From NCBI GenBank assembly GCA_009733575.1, contig ML769453.1:1-64000 (forward strand): a DNA stretch of 64,000 bases, read 5' to 3'. Position 1 is the stretch's first letter. Each line of letters begins with the position of its first letter. Positions 1 through 12,940 of this stretch are shown here, in pieces. The notes beneath the pieces were generated by a model that was not told the origin of the DNA, did no database searches, and saw only the letters and a program-made list of their open reading frames with translations. The position numbers and the translations under genes were made by a program. This DNA is from Gymnopus androsaceus JB14. Lineage: Eukaryota; Basidiomycota; Agaricomycetes; Agaricales; Omphalotaceae.

Positions 1-2272
1 TGCAAGATGAATATCTGCACCAGAGTCAACCAAGAGCCTAACTACTTCCACATGTCCTTCTTGAGATGCCCATCTCAATGCAGTATCACCATCCTGTTCT
101 TGTGCATTTATCCTTGCTCCACTCTGTACTAGCAATGATATGATTTCCACATTCCCCTCTTCAGCAGCAAAGGCCAGAGCAGCTTTATTTTCAAACCCAC
201 TGATGTTTACATCAGCCCCTTCTTCAATGAGTAAATTAGCAATACTGAAATTGCCATTAGATGTTGCTGCAATCAATGCAGATTCCCATTTTCCCCCCTT
301 CACATTGATCTCCATCCCCTGTTGTATCAATTTTGTAACAACACTTTCCAAGCCGCAACTGGAAGCATAATACAGTGGCTGTGGGTCTGTCCAATTATGC
401 TCTTCGTTATCCTCAAACTTTCCTAATCTAAGCAAATTCAAGTACACACAGTCTTCACATGTCAGGAATTGATAGGCAAGATCCAAGATCTTATCACTGT
501 CTGACATGTTCTTTGTATGTAGGAACCAATTAGTTGCAGCATATGCTGCTAATGGATAGGCCTCCTTTGCTTCTTCAATGTTCACCAGCTCATTGTGAAA
601 CTGCTGCAAATATACCATGCAACATTGTGCCATGAAATTGTGTGCCAGATCTTTACTAATGTGAAATTGTCTCACTGAGGGGTTGGCATGGGTTCTCAAA
701 TGTTCAGATATCAGAAATTCCTTTACAGACACATGCGCCAACTCCAAAATATTTTCAGAATTCAGATAAACAAGAGTTGCTCCTAAAAATGTAATTTGGC
801 TTGGAGAATCAGGCCGATTTTCCTCACAAAACTTCAAGTTTCCATCAACTTCTGCAAAAGCAACCACCTCTGCAAGTGTGTTCAATGTCAAAGGCTTCTT
901 TGCAAAGCAAAGCCACTGCAAAATGTATTTGGTATCTTCTATACCAAAATGTTCCAGCCTTTCAAGAGCATGAATATATGTTTCATCCAAGTTGGCAGGC
1001 AGTTGATTTAAGGCTGCCCGGACTTGCTTGGGCATTTTGCAGCTCTGGACTGTGTTCAGTTGACAATCAACCCAGCGGAACCTGTATTAAATATCAGACT
1101 CATTTAAATAAAAAAGAATCTGCATAGGCACTTACATTCCATTAGCATGGGCCATTAAGTACTCCCGGATTTCCTTCTTCTGAGCACCCTTGCGCCTTTT
1201 GAATTCCTGGTGATGTTGCATTGTATATTCCAAGAATGTCCCCACATCTGCATTAATGTGTGCTTTATCCATTGTGACTATGCCAATACTTTGAAGACAA
1301 AGCTCCTTCAAGCCATCCTCATATGGGACTCCAGGACGGCTGGTGATAAGTGTATGCAAATTTTCATGAGACATTGCAAAGAGCTGCTCCAGAAGATGAT
1401 AAAAAGGGCCAAATGCCATGTTCTCCATTTCATCCAAGGCATCAATGACTACAAATAAAGGTGCTCCTGTCAAAGTTGAAATAACCTTCTTGAATACTGC
1501 ACTCCATTCATTATCAGATGGAGTGCTGCTCTTTAGCGGTTTATGTTTACTATATACCTCCTTAATACTCAAAAATACTTCTTGTCTCCTGTGAGTTGCA
1601 AGAAGGTGATACAAAAGAGAGGTTATAAGGCTCTTAAAACTTTGTCGAAAAGACTGTCTGAAATCAAAATAGTAAAAAGCAATAAGATGGTTGTCAGAGC
1701 CATCCATTTTCTGGATGTGATCAATAATTGCAGATCTGTAGAATGAGGTTGATCAGTGAGCAGAAATAAACCATTGAATTAGCTCCTACGCTAGCACACT
1801 TTTTCCAGCACCAACTAACATTATCATGAAGATTAGTATATTCCCCCCTTATTAAGTAGCAAACCCACCATGACCTTGTAACCAAAGAAATGAATTAGGT
1901 GCATTTTTCCACTCATTGAATTTGTTCCCCTCCAGAAACCATCCACCTGTTTCAGCTGTTTTCTTGCCCAGGAAAAAATCGAGGCTCTGAGATACATTAA
2001 CAGGACTCATCCATTCAATAAGCTCTACCAGCTCATGCTCATCCACAGCTAAACATCAATATGAACATATCAAAGGAGAAACATTTGAGTATCTACTTAC
2101 GCATCCTTTGAGGGCCATCTTGATTCCAATGTTCCTCTAAGTCCAATGTTGGCGAATAATCATAAAATACTCACAGTAATTATGAATGTTGCGTGCATTT
2201 TGAAAATTCACATGGTCCATGTGAAAATTATGGGCTCCGGAGAGCACGTTTGGAGCAGTGGGCACTGCCATC
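1..2272 (-). CDS. NACHT-ankyrin STAND protein (NLR-like), 3' part missing
   Basis: This is a signal-transduction ATPase of the fungal NLR-like kind, probably acting in self/non-self or stress sensing (inference from the family). On the minus strand a start near 2272 gives a short N-terminus rich in N and H, typical of basidiomycete NACHT proteins. A NACHT domain follows. Its Walker A motif (GHVGAGKSVLASA) is assembled across two introns near 1740-1870, and Walker B (PLFVVIDALDEM) lies near 1430-1465. An intron at about 1085-1133 leads into a winged-helix-like region and then ankyrin repeats (for example GDTALRWASQEGHVEVV at about 40-95). The frame is open to base 1, so the C-terminus lies outside the window. 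The first exon junction (around 2110-2165) is uncertain: the obvious GT-AG pair gives a stop codon, so the exact N-terminus is doubtful. The NACHT and ankyrin assignment is firm; the ligand is unknown. Confidence 0.85.
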
Positions 2273-2339
2273 AGCGTGAGTATGAAAGGGCGAAATCAAC
2301 CAAGCAATCCTCTTATATACTGAGCCGAGCTCCGATCAC

Positions 2340-2475
2340 ATCAGCAAAACCTGTATCAACTGGGGCCCTCTGGGAGCGCTGGCAAGCGCTTTCCGGCACT
2401 GCCGAGTCCTGTCCAGTGCCGGCAAGCACTGGCCAGCGCTCCCAGAGGGTCCCAGTCAATACAGGTTTTGCTGAT
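2340..2475. repeat. Long imperfect inverted repeat (hairpin)
   Basis: Two arms of 62 bases (2340-2401 and 2414-2475) are reverse complements at 56 of 62 positions by hand count, separated by a 12-base loop. Both outer ends read ATCAGCAAAACCTGTAT towards the loop. It lies about 70 bases upstream of the proposed start of the NACHT-ankyrin gene. It could be a foldback transposon, a small-RNA precursor or a transcript structure. No clear flanking target-site duplication was found. Confidence 0.85.
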
Positions 2476-3000
2476 GCACCTGATTCTTGATGCACACAGT
2501 GTATAGATTCTTGGACCAATCGGAAATGTGCGATTACATTCATTGTGAGCGATCTCTCAATGCTTGGCATCGCCGTTTTCCTCCGAGATAAGTTCGGATA
2601 AGCTAAAATCGGAACGATGCCGTCAGCACTGAATTAGATTAGATAGTTCATGCATGCCGCATCAAAATACAACAATGGCTGATGATCACTCGGAACAATC
2701 CTCACAAATAGGAAAGCGCAAGAATCCTGGCTGGGACAGTGCACGTTCTAATCGGAAGAGAAAGCCACTGCCCACTACTAGTACCAGTGCATGTGCGATA
2801 AGATGTTAGATAAGCCCGGTACTACCTCCGCCTTCAACTAGGTTCAATCAACTTCACAACCCTCTGTAACAGCAGCACCATTCTTTGCTTTGGGTACTCG
2901 GACGCACGGACCATATGCATCACATGTGTGTATTTTATTTTGGACAGTGCATGTGCCAGAGAGTCACACTCGCGCTGTACGCAGCCGTCGATTGCTACCG
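2476..3000. other. Intergenic stretch with one short ORF
   Basis: No gene is supported here. A 44-codon ORF at 2675-2809 (+) starts MADDHSEQSSQIGKRKN and ends in CAIRC. It is Lys/Arg-rich and could be the remnant 5' end of a nuclear or transposon protein, but nothing downstream continues it. Confidence 0.4.
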
Positions 3001-4632
3001 CTACACAATATGGGGTACATGATCTAATTGGGTATGTTGAGTCGTAAATTGAATAAGGATATGAGATACTGTATATATACCTTCACGATTCTTTGCAAGA
3101 CCGCGACACTCCTTACAATGCTTTTTCCAATGGGATTTCTGGCACGGCTGGCCACAATAGAAAGCTATTGCACATCCAGTGCAGCGAAAAACCTTGGTGT
3201 TTGGCGGAGCTTTGCACTAATGAATAAAATAGTATCAGTGCGTGCATCTTTCTCAAAGTTACTTAGACCTACCTTTGGATTTGAGCACAAAGTGACCTCT
3301 TCTTCCCATGTGCGTCTGAGTTTGATCCTGTCCTGAATTGTGGCTTTGAACTGACCCCATACGGATTTCGTTTCATAACTATTATCTGTATTGTGGTTGG
3401 CCTCTATCTCGTTCAACGGATACTTGTTCAAAAGCTCTTCGAGCAGCTTCTCCACCGAGCGGTAGAGCGATGATGCTCCGATGAAGGCAAGGGATGCTCC
3501 AATGGACAACACTATGTTAGACTCAATCTTCTGCTGGGATAACCGCCACAGCCCTTCCAGGTAGCCAGATTTGAGTGCCAAAACGATGTTATCGTAACCG
3601 CGGTATTTAAATGACACATGCAGGAAAAGGATGCAGAGCTGAGGAATAAAAATGATATCCGGGTGTTTCAAGGAGATTGGGCCCTTGGTTTGGTGCGAAA
3701 GAACTTTACTGATGCGACCGAAGATGGAGGTGACGAGGTAGACGGATCGATGCTGGAGTAATTCTCGATTAAACGCGGTAGAGTAAAGGAGGACCGAACT
3801 GAGTAGACGGAACCATGGGTGTAGCAGACTGTAACGCAGCGTGCGTTCTTCAGCAAAGCGAGAAAGGACTCGTACCAGAACGGGGACAAGGCTAGGATCG
3901 AAGGTCTCCAGACCTTGAGAATATACGTCCACCTAAAAGTTATCCCAGTCTTTCATGAATACTCCTGGAATTAGATCACCTGCCATCCTGCAATTTTGCT
4001 CCATAAACGAGGCTTTATTTTCAGAGTCTTCGGGGAAGAGAGCATACAGCTGCACATGGATAATCAAATTCCCTGCACCCACAGCCTCAATCTCTCGAGT
4101 ACGAATAATGGCTTCGCCATTAACATGCTCCAAGAGAAAGGTGAACAACGCGGTCAGCGCACCGAGTACTTTTCCGGCAGTCTCTCGCTAGCTTTTGATA
4201 CGCTTTCAGGTCATGTTCAACATACGACGTCACCAAGAAGGTGGCCCATTTATGTATATCCCGCCACTGGGATCGCAAAGACGACGCGATTTGCTTTTCA
4301 TCATCCAGAGGCCAAGGCACACCTCGACGTGAAAGTCCGTGGTATATCATAGCAAGAACCAAGAGAGCAGCCGAAATTACTTCTGGAGGAGATGCGCTAT
4401 TAATCATATCTTCGGTCAGCAGCGGCGGTTCCTCCGACAGGAAGTGACCGATGACAGGAAGTGCATCCATAAATATCCAAGGATCCTTGACGGTAATATG
4501 ACAAAGGTCTGAAGTAGCCTGAAGCGATCCATCCTCGCCAGATAACGCTTTTTGTTTCAAACGCTGAAATAAAGCGATGAGCAACAAGTACAAGTAGAAT
4601 GAGAGCAATATCACCTCGAATTTTTCACTCAT
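3001..4632 (-). CDS. MYND-type zinc finger protein
   Basis: A protein of about 430 residues with a C-terminal MYND zinc finger, a protein-interaction module; this family is strongly expanded in mushroom fungi and its members mostly have no known role. The start MSEKFE (4632) is followed by a 51-base intron that otherwise reads as a false hydrophobic segment, then by a long helical region. Further introns are inferred near 4190-4240 (GTGACG to CTAG), 3911-3976 and 3200-3260. After the last one the finger reads CSNPK-CKAPPNTKVFRCTGC and then FYCGQPCQKSHWKKHCKEC, with all expected Cys/His ligands. The stop codon lies at 3001-3003. The middle region has no family I recognise. The finger is certain; exon borders are moderately certain. 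Confidence 0.75.
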
Positions 4633-4863
4633 GATGGCAGGAGCTACTGCAGGTGACGGTTCAAGAACAAGAAGGATTTAAACCGAAAGAAGTTTTGCTT
4701 CGAATTCGTTACGTGTAACCTCGCTGATCGATGTGTATGTACTTACAGAGCCGGCCATTCGTTCTTGAAGGCAAAAACTGGGCAAGTATTCAGACGCAGT
4801 CCTGAAGTGAACAGTTCGCTGAGCGAGCGCAGTACTTACAAGCCACCACAGAATTTGGCTCTG

Positions 4864-4990
4864 TCACAACCTGAAGTCCGCGGGAAAAAAAGGAGATGCC
4901 TTGTCTCATCGCAAGTTCACCGATCCCAAATACTTTTGTTTATTAGCCGTTCTTGTCGTCTTTGGAGATGCTATTCTCAGAACTCATCAT
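4864..4990 (+). pseudogene. Broken duplicate of the ALG3 5' end
   Basis: This stretch matches 7399-7545, the promoter-proximal part and first exon of ALG3, at roughly 85-90% by eye. Shared runs include CCTGAAGTCCGCGGGAAAAA and GCCGTTCTTGTCGTCTTTGG. The ALG3 start ATG is kept, but indels put the copy out of frame after a few codons, and it stops being similar just before the start of the next gene. It is a partial duplication, probably now part of that gene's upstream region. Confidence 0.8.
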
Positions 4991-4992
4991 TC

Positions 4993-6641
4993 ATGTCGAT
5001 CCTCAAGGGAGGAAGACTGTACACAGTTCCTGCATCGAATATTCCCAAATTTCATACATTAGAACCCCCTACAATTCTTCCAGACTATGTTACTCAAGTA
5101 GGCTCCCATCACCCAAGAAGTTCTGCTTCCATAGCAGAAGAACTCCTCTCTGAAGACAATGGTGACTTTTTAACGCGCAGGCTAACGCTAGCTTTGGAGA
5201 AAGGACACATTATCAACGTGGATCGGCAAGACAAAACTATGTCCGCAGCAGTGGTGCTAGTGGTGCTAGATTAGGTTTCTCTGGCCGCTCTTCATGGACT
5301 GATGAACAATATTTAGGCAAAGTTTCTGGTCAATCTCGGAGTAGTCGATAGACGCATCAGGGACGATTTTCATCTTGAACATACTTGCCAATTTGATCTG
5401 CTGTTCGTTGTTTTCGGTTTCGCGGTACGAATAGTATTGACTGAAATAACAGTTTCCGATGGCCTTCATCCTCTATTTGGTACATATGGTGCATTCGCCT
5501 ATGTACCGTCGAACGATTCGATGGATGTGTTACTCGATATTGTCAGAACACGCAATGAATTTCTACAGTATGTTATCGATAATGTAAACCCTTTTGAGAC
5601 GGGGAAAATCCGTGATTTCATGGTGTGCTGTTATTTTCTCTTCAAAATTCGAGCACTCAACGTCAACCTAGACCTCTTTCACCGAAGAGATTTGGAGTAC
5701 ATTCACTTACGAAATTGCCATCCTACTCCCCAAACACTTTCTACCATTTAAGCAAGAGCTGCTTATTAGGAACCCAACCACGCCGGATGGAGCGTCGCCT
5801 ACCCCTGATGAGGACTCGACCATGCCAGATGTCTCGTATATCAGGACCAGAGTCATCAAGAATGAGCTTTGCATTATACCCACCGAACTAGGCATTGAAC
5901 CAGCCATCTATCCGCCCTTCTCCCATGCTACCAAGCGAGATGGACCGAACCGTGTCAATCCATTCTTCCTCTGTATAAATGCTACTGACAAGTATGAGCG
6001 TCACTGTCGCAAATATGGGATGGGAACGATGTCTCCACGAGTAAACGCTTTGTTCCAGAAAGCTGTACTGATCGTGGCCCTGGTCTACGCCGTTTTCGAA
6101 CCAGCGCCTGGTTCTTATGGCGCCAAGAAGAAAGCTGAAAGGGGTGAGGACCGAAAGAGGAAAAGACAGGAGGAGGAAGAGAAAGAAGATGGCCGAAAAA
6201 GAGGTCGCCAGGCTCGTTCAAGGCAAGCTGGTCCGACGATTGAAGGCAGTGGATCAGAGGCCATTGCAGACAGTGAGTTGAAGACCCTTGGAAGTGGCGA
6301 GTCAGAAGGAGCCATGGTCGATCAAAGGAGTGACTTTGGTTCAGACACGGATGAGTCCAGTAGGACTCCAGATGCTGACGAGGACATTGCATTCTTCGAT
6401 GCTATTACAGAGGAACTAAAAAATCCTGGACTGTCTATGCACGAACGGGTGCGACTGGCAATGCTGCAATTGTTTGGTGGAAAAGGTCAGTTCTACGATT
6501 GTATCTCTGGCTGGGCTTTATCCTCATTTCATCTATATAGACTATGAGACCCCGCATATACCAGGAGTGCCAGACCCACCTTCAGTCTTTGATCGTATTT
6601 CCAGGGGAGATTACGATGCTTACGAGCCACCAGAGGAATGA
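4993..6641 (+). CDS. Uncharacterised nuclear-type protein
   Basis: I do not recognise this family. Start MSILKGGRLYTVP at 4993 (the frame is open upstream to 4765, but that part covers the ALG3 fragment). Introns are inferred at about 5261-5316, 5620-5669 and 6488-6540; with these removed one frame runs to a stop at 6641 (ending DAYEPPEE), about 470 residues. The first half is hydrophobic-helical and globular in look (LAKFLVNLGVVDRRIRDDF; LLDIVRTRNEFLQYVIDNVN). The second half has a strongly basic/acidic stretch (KKKAERGEDRKRKRQEEEE) that would serve as a nuclear localisation signal, then an acidic Ser/Asp linker. Coherent splicing and a sensible C-terminus support a real gene. Confidence 0.65.
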
Positions 6642-7428
6642 TTGGATTTCGTTTCTTTTTGTAATTTTTCTTAATCTGAATCGCTTTCCTGCCTTCTGCC
6701 AATGAGAACCGGGCGCTTGCATTCCGAGCCTATCCTGAATCTTTATGAATAATGAATTTATCATCTCAAGCCTCTTTCTTCGTTCGTGAAGCTGTCTCGG
6801 AATCTTGAGGACTGAAACCGCTTTTTCCCTAATACTCGAAGAACGTTGGAAGACAGGTCGATGTATGGAAGTGATAATGATCATGTTCATACAGAGGGAA
6901 TATGACAGACTGAGGAACTGAACAGGCGTTCAGCAAACCTTCCTATCCTCTGTAGAGGGTGGGTTAAGTACCAAACTAGGTCCGTTTAGCTGAATTAGAT
7001 CCAAGTTACTTGTCCCTACTACAGACAGCCTTGGTGAACCGGGAAGTGAAACGACTAAGCAAAACTGGCCATTACTGAGCAAAATCTGTACATTTTTGGT
7101 GTCTTCTTGTGCACAGAATGACACTACAGCATTAATAGTTTGTCCTCAATTTTTGTTAGAGTTTATTTTGATGATGTGCTCACTGTAGCGGTGAGAATTT
7201 TCGAGATGTAGAAAATAGGGATGCGAAACGGTCAGTTTTCAGCCCGCTCTTGCACATAAAATCATTTCCTCAAGCTGCATGTATGGGGTGGTAAATGAAG
7301 GTGGACAGCCAAAGCTACAATACAAGAGGGAAGCAGAGAAACAGCACTCTGATTTTTGGCTGAATTTCCTGAAATTTATTTTTTCTTGGAATTTTGTATC
7401 CCAGCCTGAAGTCCGCGGGAAAAAGGAG
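6642..7428. other. Intergenic region upstream of ALG3
   Basis: No convincing gene. Short ORFs on the minus strand lack family features or sensible splice partners. The last 30 bases before 7429 belong to the segment duplicated at 4864-4990 and probably hold part of the ALG3 5' UTR. Confidence 0.5.
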
Positions 7429-8885
7429 ATGCCTTCTCTCATCCGGCAAGTTCATCTTCTCCTCACAGACCCCAAATACTTTTGGTTATTAGCCGTTCTT
7501 GTCGTCTTTGGAGATGCTATTCTCTCAGAACTTATCATTCGTTTCATCTCTTGTCAGTCATAGTCTTTCTCCCTCTAATCCTCACTCAAGTCTACACAGA
7601 TACCGAAATCGACTGGGAAACGTACATGATACAAGTCGAGTTGTATCTCAAAGGTGAACGAGACTACTCCAAAATTTCTGGTCCTACGGGTCCTCTGGTG
7701 TAAGCCACTTGCAAAGTGGGAGCCCGGGCGCGTTGTCTAATTACTTCGTTAGGTATCCTGCTGGCCACGTATACATTTTCCGTCTTCTCCACGACATTAC
7801 AGATGCGGGCAGAAACATACGCTTTGCACAACATCTCTATGCGCTGCTTTACGTGGTATCTGTCTCCTTGACTAGTGCCATCTACGGCAAAGCAGGCAAC
7901 ATACCGAACTGGTTGTTGCTAATCCTTCCATTGAGCAAACGACTGCATTCTCTATACATGCTGCGCCTCTTCAATGACTGTTGGTCCGTTGTGGCAGTTC
8001 AAGCTGCGATATTGGCGTTCCAAAATGAGATGGACGATATAGGCACATTGTTGTTCAGGTATGTTGTACGCGACGTGGATTCTAAGCTCGTTTATCTGAC
8101 ACGCCTACTTACAGCGCCGCTCTCTCTGTCAAAATGTCGATCCTTTTGTATCTGCCAGGACTACTTGTCATTCTAGTGAAACGCAATGGTCTTGTATACA
8201 CTATGCGCAAGATGTTCAATATCTTCGGTATCCAGGCGATGCTCGCGTACCCCTTCCTCCGCGAAGATTGGCACGCTTATGTCCATTCTTCCTTCGACTT
8301 TTCTCGCGTGTTTTTGTACAAGTGGACAGTCAACTGGCGTATGGTTCCGGAGGACACCTTTCTAAGCCAAGGATGGGCAAGAGGCCTCATGGTTGGGCAC
8401 TTGTCGCTGTTAATTCTCTTCGGGCTATCCCGTTGGTGCAAGCAGGATGGTGGAGTATGGGTCGTCTTGGATCGGACTCTGCGACGACCAACACTCCCTG
8501 CTGGAATCGTCCCGGTCACTCCTGATTGTGAGTCTCACCGAGTTTCACTCTTTTCTTACTAATACGCTCCGAGTAGACGTTGCTACGGTCATGTTCACGT
8601 CCAATCTAATCGGTCTTGTATTTGCGAGATCATTGCATTACCAGTTCTACTCATGGTATGCTCAGTCAATACCGTTCTTGGTTTGGAGAACGAAATACCC
8701 AGTGCTTCTTAGGTGTGTGTCTTCGGTTCATTTTCTGTATATTGCCCTAACCAGTCTTCAGGTTATTGCTTATTGGAACGATAGAATATGCTTGGAACGT
8801 TTATCCGTCTACTACGATTTCATCGTCAGCATTACTGGGGGCAAATGCACTTGTATTGGCTGGAGTATGGTTTGCTACCGCATAA
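7429..8885 (+). CDS. ALG3: Dol-P-Man:Man5GlcNAc2-PP-dolichol alpha-1,3-mannosyltransferase
   Basis: ALG3 adds the first lumenal mannose (alpha-1,3) to Man5GlcNAc2-PP-dolichol in the ER, using dolichyl-phosphate mannose. The start ATG at 7429 gives [19 protein letters not shown] followed by a hydrophobic segment. Removing the intron ending at the acceptor CTACACAG yields the family hallmark [18 protein letters not shown]. Next come [17 protein letters not shown] and further membrane segments (for example [26 protein letters not shown]). Introns are inferred near 7553-7599, 7700-7752, 8059-8114, 8527-8576 and 8713-8761. The gene ends LAGVWFATA at 8885, 31 bases before the convergent RRP3 gene. 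About 400 residues, the usual ALG3 size. A broken copy of its 5' end lies at 4864-4990. Confidence 0.92.
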
Positions 8886-8916
8886 CAGTACAAAATACCA
8901 AAAAAAAATGCTTGAA

Positions 8917-10477
8917 TCATCCACGTCGCCCCGATTTTGAATTCCGTTTCTTGGAAGGCATGCCAGCTTCAACCTCATCGTCATCTCTGTCTCTATCGTC
9001 TCCACCACCACCATTGCCGCCCCTCTTTCGTTTACTATTGCTATTCTTTTGTTGCTCCTTGAGCTCGGTGGCTGCAAGACGGCAGGCTTCGTTTGCTCGT
9101 TCTCTGAGCAAGTCTACTTCTTCCTTGTCTGTATCCCATAGATCCATCTTCTTCCCGGTGACTTTTTCAATCCGCTGCACGAGCTCTACATCGTATTGTG
9201 TGACAAGAGTGATAGATTTTCCCGCTCGGCCTGCTCGAGCTGTACGGCCGACACGATGGATATAGTCTTTTGAATGGGTTGGGATATCAAAGTTGATCAC
9301 TATGTCCACTGAAGGGATATCCAGACCTCTGGAAGGGAATAGTTAGGCTACTATTCATGTTTTATTTTGCGATACTCACCGACTGGCAACATCCGTCGCA
9401 ACAAGCACTCGTTGACCGCCGCTTTTGAATTTACCCAGGGCACCTAATCGTTGGCTTTGGTTGAGTTGACCATGAAGAGGTATAGCGGGAAAGCCCAGTG
9501 ATCTCAGAATGATAGCAAGTCTGGTAAAATTCATTAGTCGACGAGTTCAAGATCTTATGGGTACAACATACCTGGCTGCATCGTGCACTGTTCTTGTAAA
9601 GATGATAATCGAATTTTGAGCCAGCGTGTTGGCCAAATAGATCAAATATGTATCCTTGTCCTTCAGCGGCATGAGACAGTAGTATTGAAGCAGCGTAGAA
9701 ACGGTTTGATACCTATGGAGAAAGGTTTAGCTATATCGACCAGCCGCAGAGTATAGAACTTACCTGGAGGATACCTCCACTCGTACGGGATTTGACAAGC
9801 TTGCCCGTTGCAGTTTTGCAACCTTGGTAGTCATTGTCGCGGAGAATAGATATGTGGATCGTTCTGTGGGTATGACTTTGAGAATTTTGTCGATGACTGG
9901 GCCGAAATCCATATCTAGCAAGCGATCAGCTTCATCCAAGACCTGGGGAATCAAAGTTGTTATTATCATCCAAGGAAAGATTAACAGTACGTACCAAGTA
10001 CTTGAGATTCCGTAGGTTGAAACCTTTCGTGTTCTCCAAATGGTCATTTAGTCGTCCAGGCGTGGCCACGATAATATGCGGTTTTTTGGCAAGCGCGACA
10101 GCTTGAGTAGTGATTTCCATCCCTCCTACAATTACCGCACATCGTACACCCATAGCAGAACCCAAAGCCTCGAATTGTTGTGATATTTGGTACGCCAACT
10201 CACGAGTGGGCGCAAGGATGCAAGCAAAAAGTCCTTTAGGCTCATCCCAGAGTTTTTGTAGAATAGGCAGTGCAAATGCAGCAGTTTTACCCGAGCCAGT
10301 CTCAGCGACACCGATGATATCTCGACCTTCCAATGCATATGGAAGCGCTTGAGACTGAATTTCAGTTGGCTGAGTGAATTTGAGTTGTTCTAGAGCCTTT
10401 AGAAGAGGGTCAATCAGACCTAGAGACTGAAAGATTACTGGTTCTGTGGAAGTGCTCGCTTCCTCTGGTGAAGGCAT
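8917..10477 (-). CDS. RRP3: DEAD-box ATP-dependent rRNA helicase (DDX47/Rrp3)
   Basis: A nucleolar helicase for pre-18S rRNA processing. Start [10 protein letters not shown] at 10477. All DEAD-box motifs are present: Q motif [14 protein letters not shown], motif I AETGSGKT, Ia PTRELAYQ, Ib [17 protein letters not shown] (across an intron), [30 protein letters not shown] and [15 protein letters not shown]. The sequence around the Q motif and [15 protein letters not shown] fits Rrp3/DDX47 better than other DEAD-box groups. Introns lie near 9943-9994, 9712-9763, 9521-9571 and 9329-9380. The tail is basic and Gly-rich ([11 protein letters not shown]), as usual for nucleolar helicases. It shares an 89-base promoter region with RPT3. 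Confidence 0.93.
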
Positions 10478-10566
10478 TGTTAAAAAGATAGACGCCCGAA
10501 AAAATTGTGGGAATAAATATACGCGCGCGCGGTGAAGCGCTTACGCGTAGCTCTCTTACTTGCACC
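10478..10566. promoter_or_regulatory. Bidirectional promoter RRP3/RPT3
   Basis: Only 89 bases separate the start codons of the divergent RRP3 (-) and RPT3 (+) genes, so both 5' UTRs and core promoters must lie here. It contains the alternating purine-pyrimidine run ACGCGCGCGCGG. No individual element can be named with confidence. Confidence 0.6.
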
Positions 10567-12169
<1,603 letters not shown>

Positions 12170-12940
12170 TTCTTCCGTATTACATCTGGTATGTCTCGTG
12201 TCGCATACCTTTCCTTCACCAAGCTGACTCAACTTTTTTTAGTTTGTCTCATATTATGAATATGCATCTTCAAAACTCTTTACCGCGTGTTACTGTGTGA
12301 ATGCAAGAACGCTCGATTTTCACTTTGGCATCTCTTCGAATTTTTATACGAAGAGGCGTCCATTCTTCAGAGCAATATTGAATCACCTTGTGCCTATTAG
12401 TCGGTCCTGCTTGGCCTCAGAGGCACTCTCATTGGTATGACCATTTGGAACTTGGGGATATACTGTAATTAGTTGAACGTTGGTCGACGTCACTAGTTTT
12501 GTGAGTTGCCCGTCATTTCTCTCGTCGTCCCGTGCTCATTACCTCTTCCAGACCATGTAGCTTCAATCTAATTTCATTTGATTTTACATATATTTCGCCT
12601 CGCTCACGATTGATTCATGCTCCTCAACACTCTGGACGGCGTTCTGAAATATACACGCACGTTCTCATTTTATGGGAGCTAGATGGAAGAACGTACAGCA
12701 ATATTCTATTTGCATGTTTCCCCTGTTGTTGTTGGTACCTTTCATCTGTAGAGGGTCTGAAGATAGTTGGGGTACAATCTGAGCAATACATATTCTTTGA
12801 CTATCCTAGTCTCTGCCTCTTCAGCTCACCTCTCAATCACGAGCTTGTGTCCCAAGGCCAATATACGACACCGCAAGTTGCTGGGTCCAGTTGAGTTGTG
12901 AACGTTTGAAGGTTATGACGGCGCTACTAATGAACGATAA
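12170..12940. other. 3' flank of RPT3; no gene seen
   Basis: A 120-codon ORF at 12532-12894 (+) has no domain, no splice-consistent continuation and atypical composition. I see no supported gene in this stretch. Confidence 0.5.

Noticed and set aside
801..1127. Plus-strand ORFs over the NACHT-ankyrin gene
   Set aside because: They lie antisense to conserved coding sequence and show no domain.
4765..4992. N-terminal extension of the orphan gene through the ALG3 fragment
   Set aside because: The frame is open, but it translates a duplicated UTR/exon in an unrelated frame; start at 4993 is simpler.
12532..12894. 120-codon ORF downstream of RPT3
   Set aside because: No domain, no splice partner and low-complexity hydrophobic composition; likely chance.
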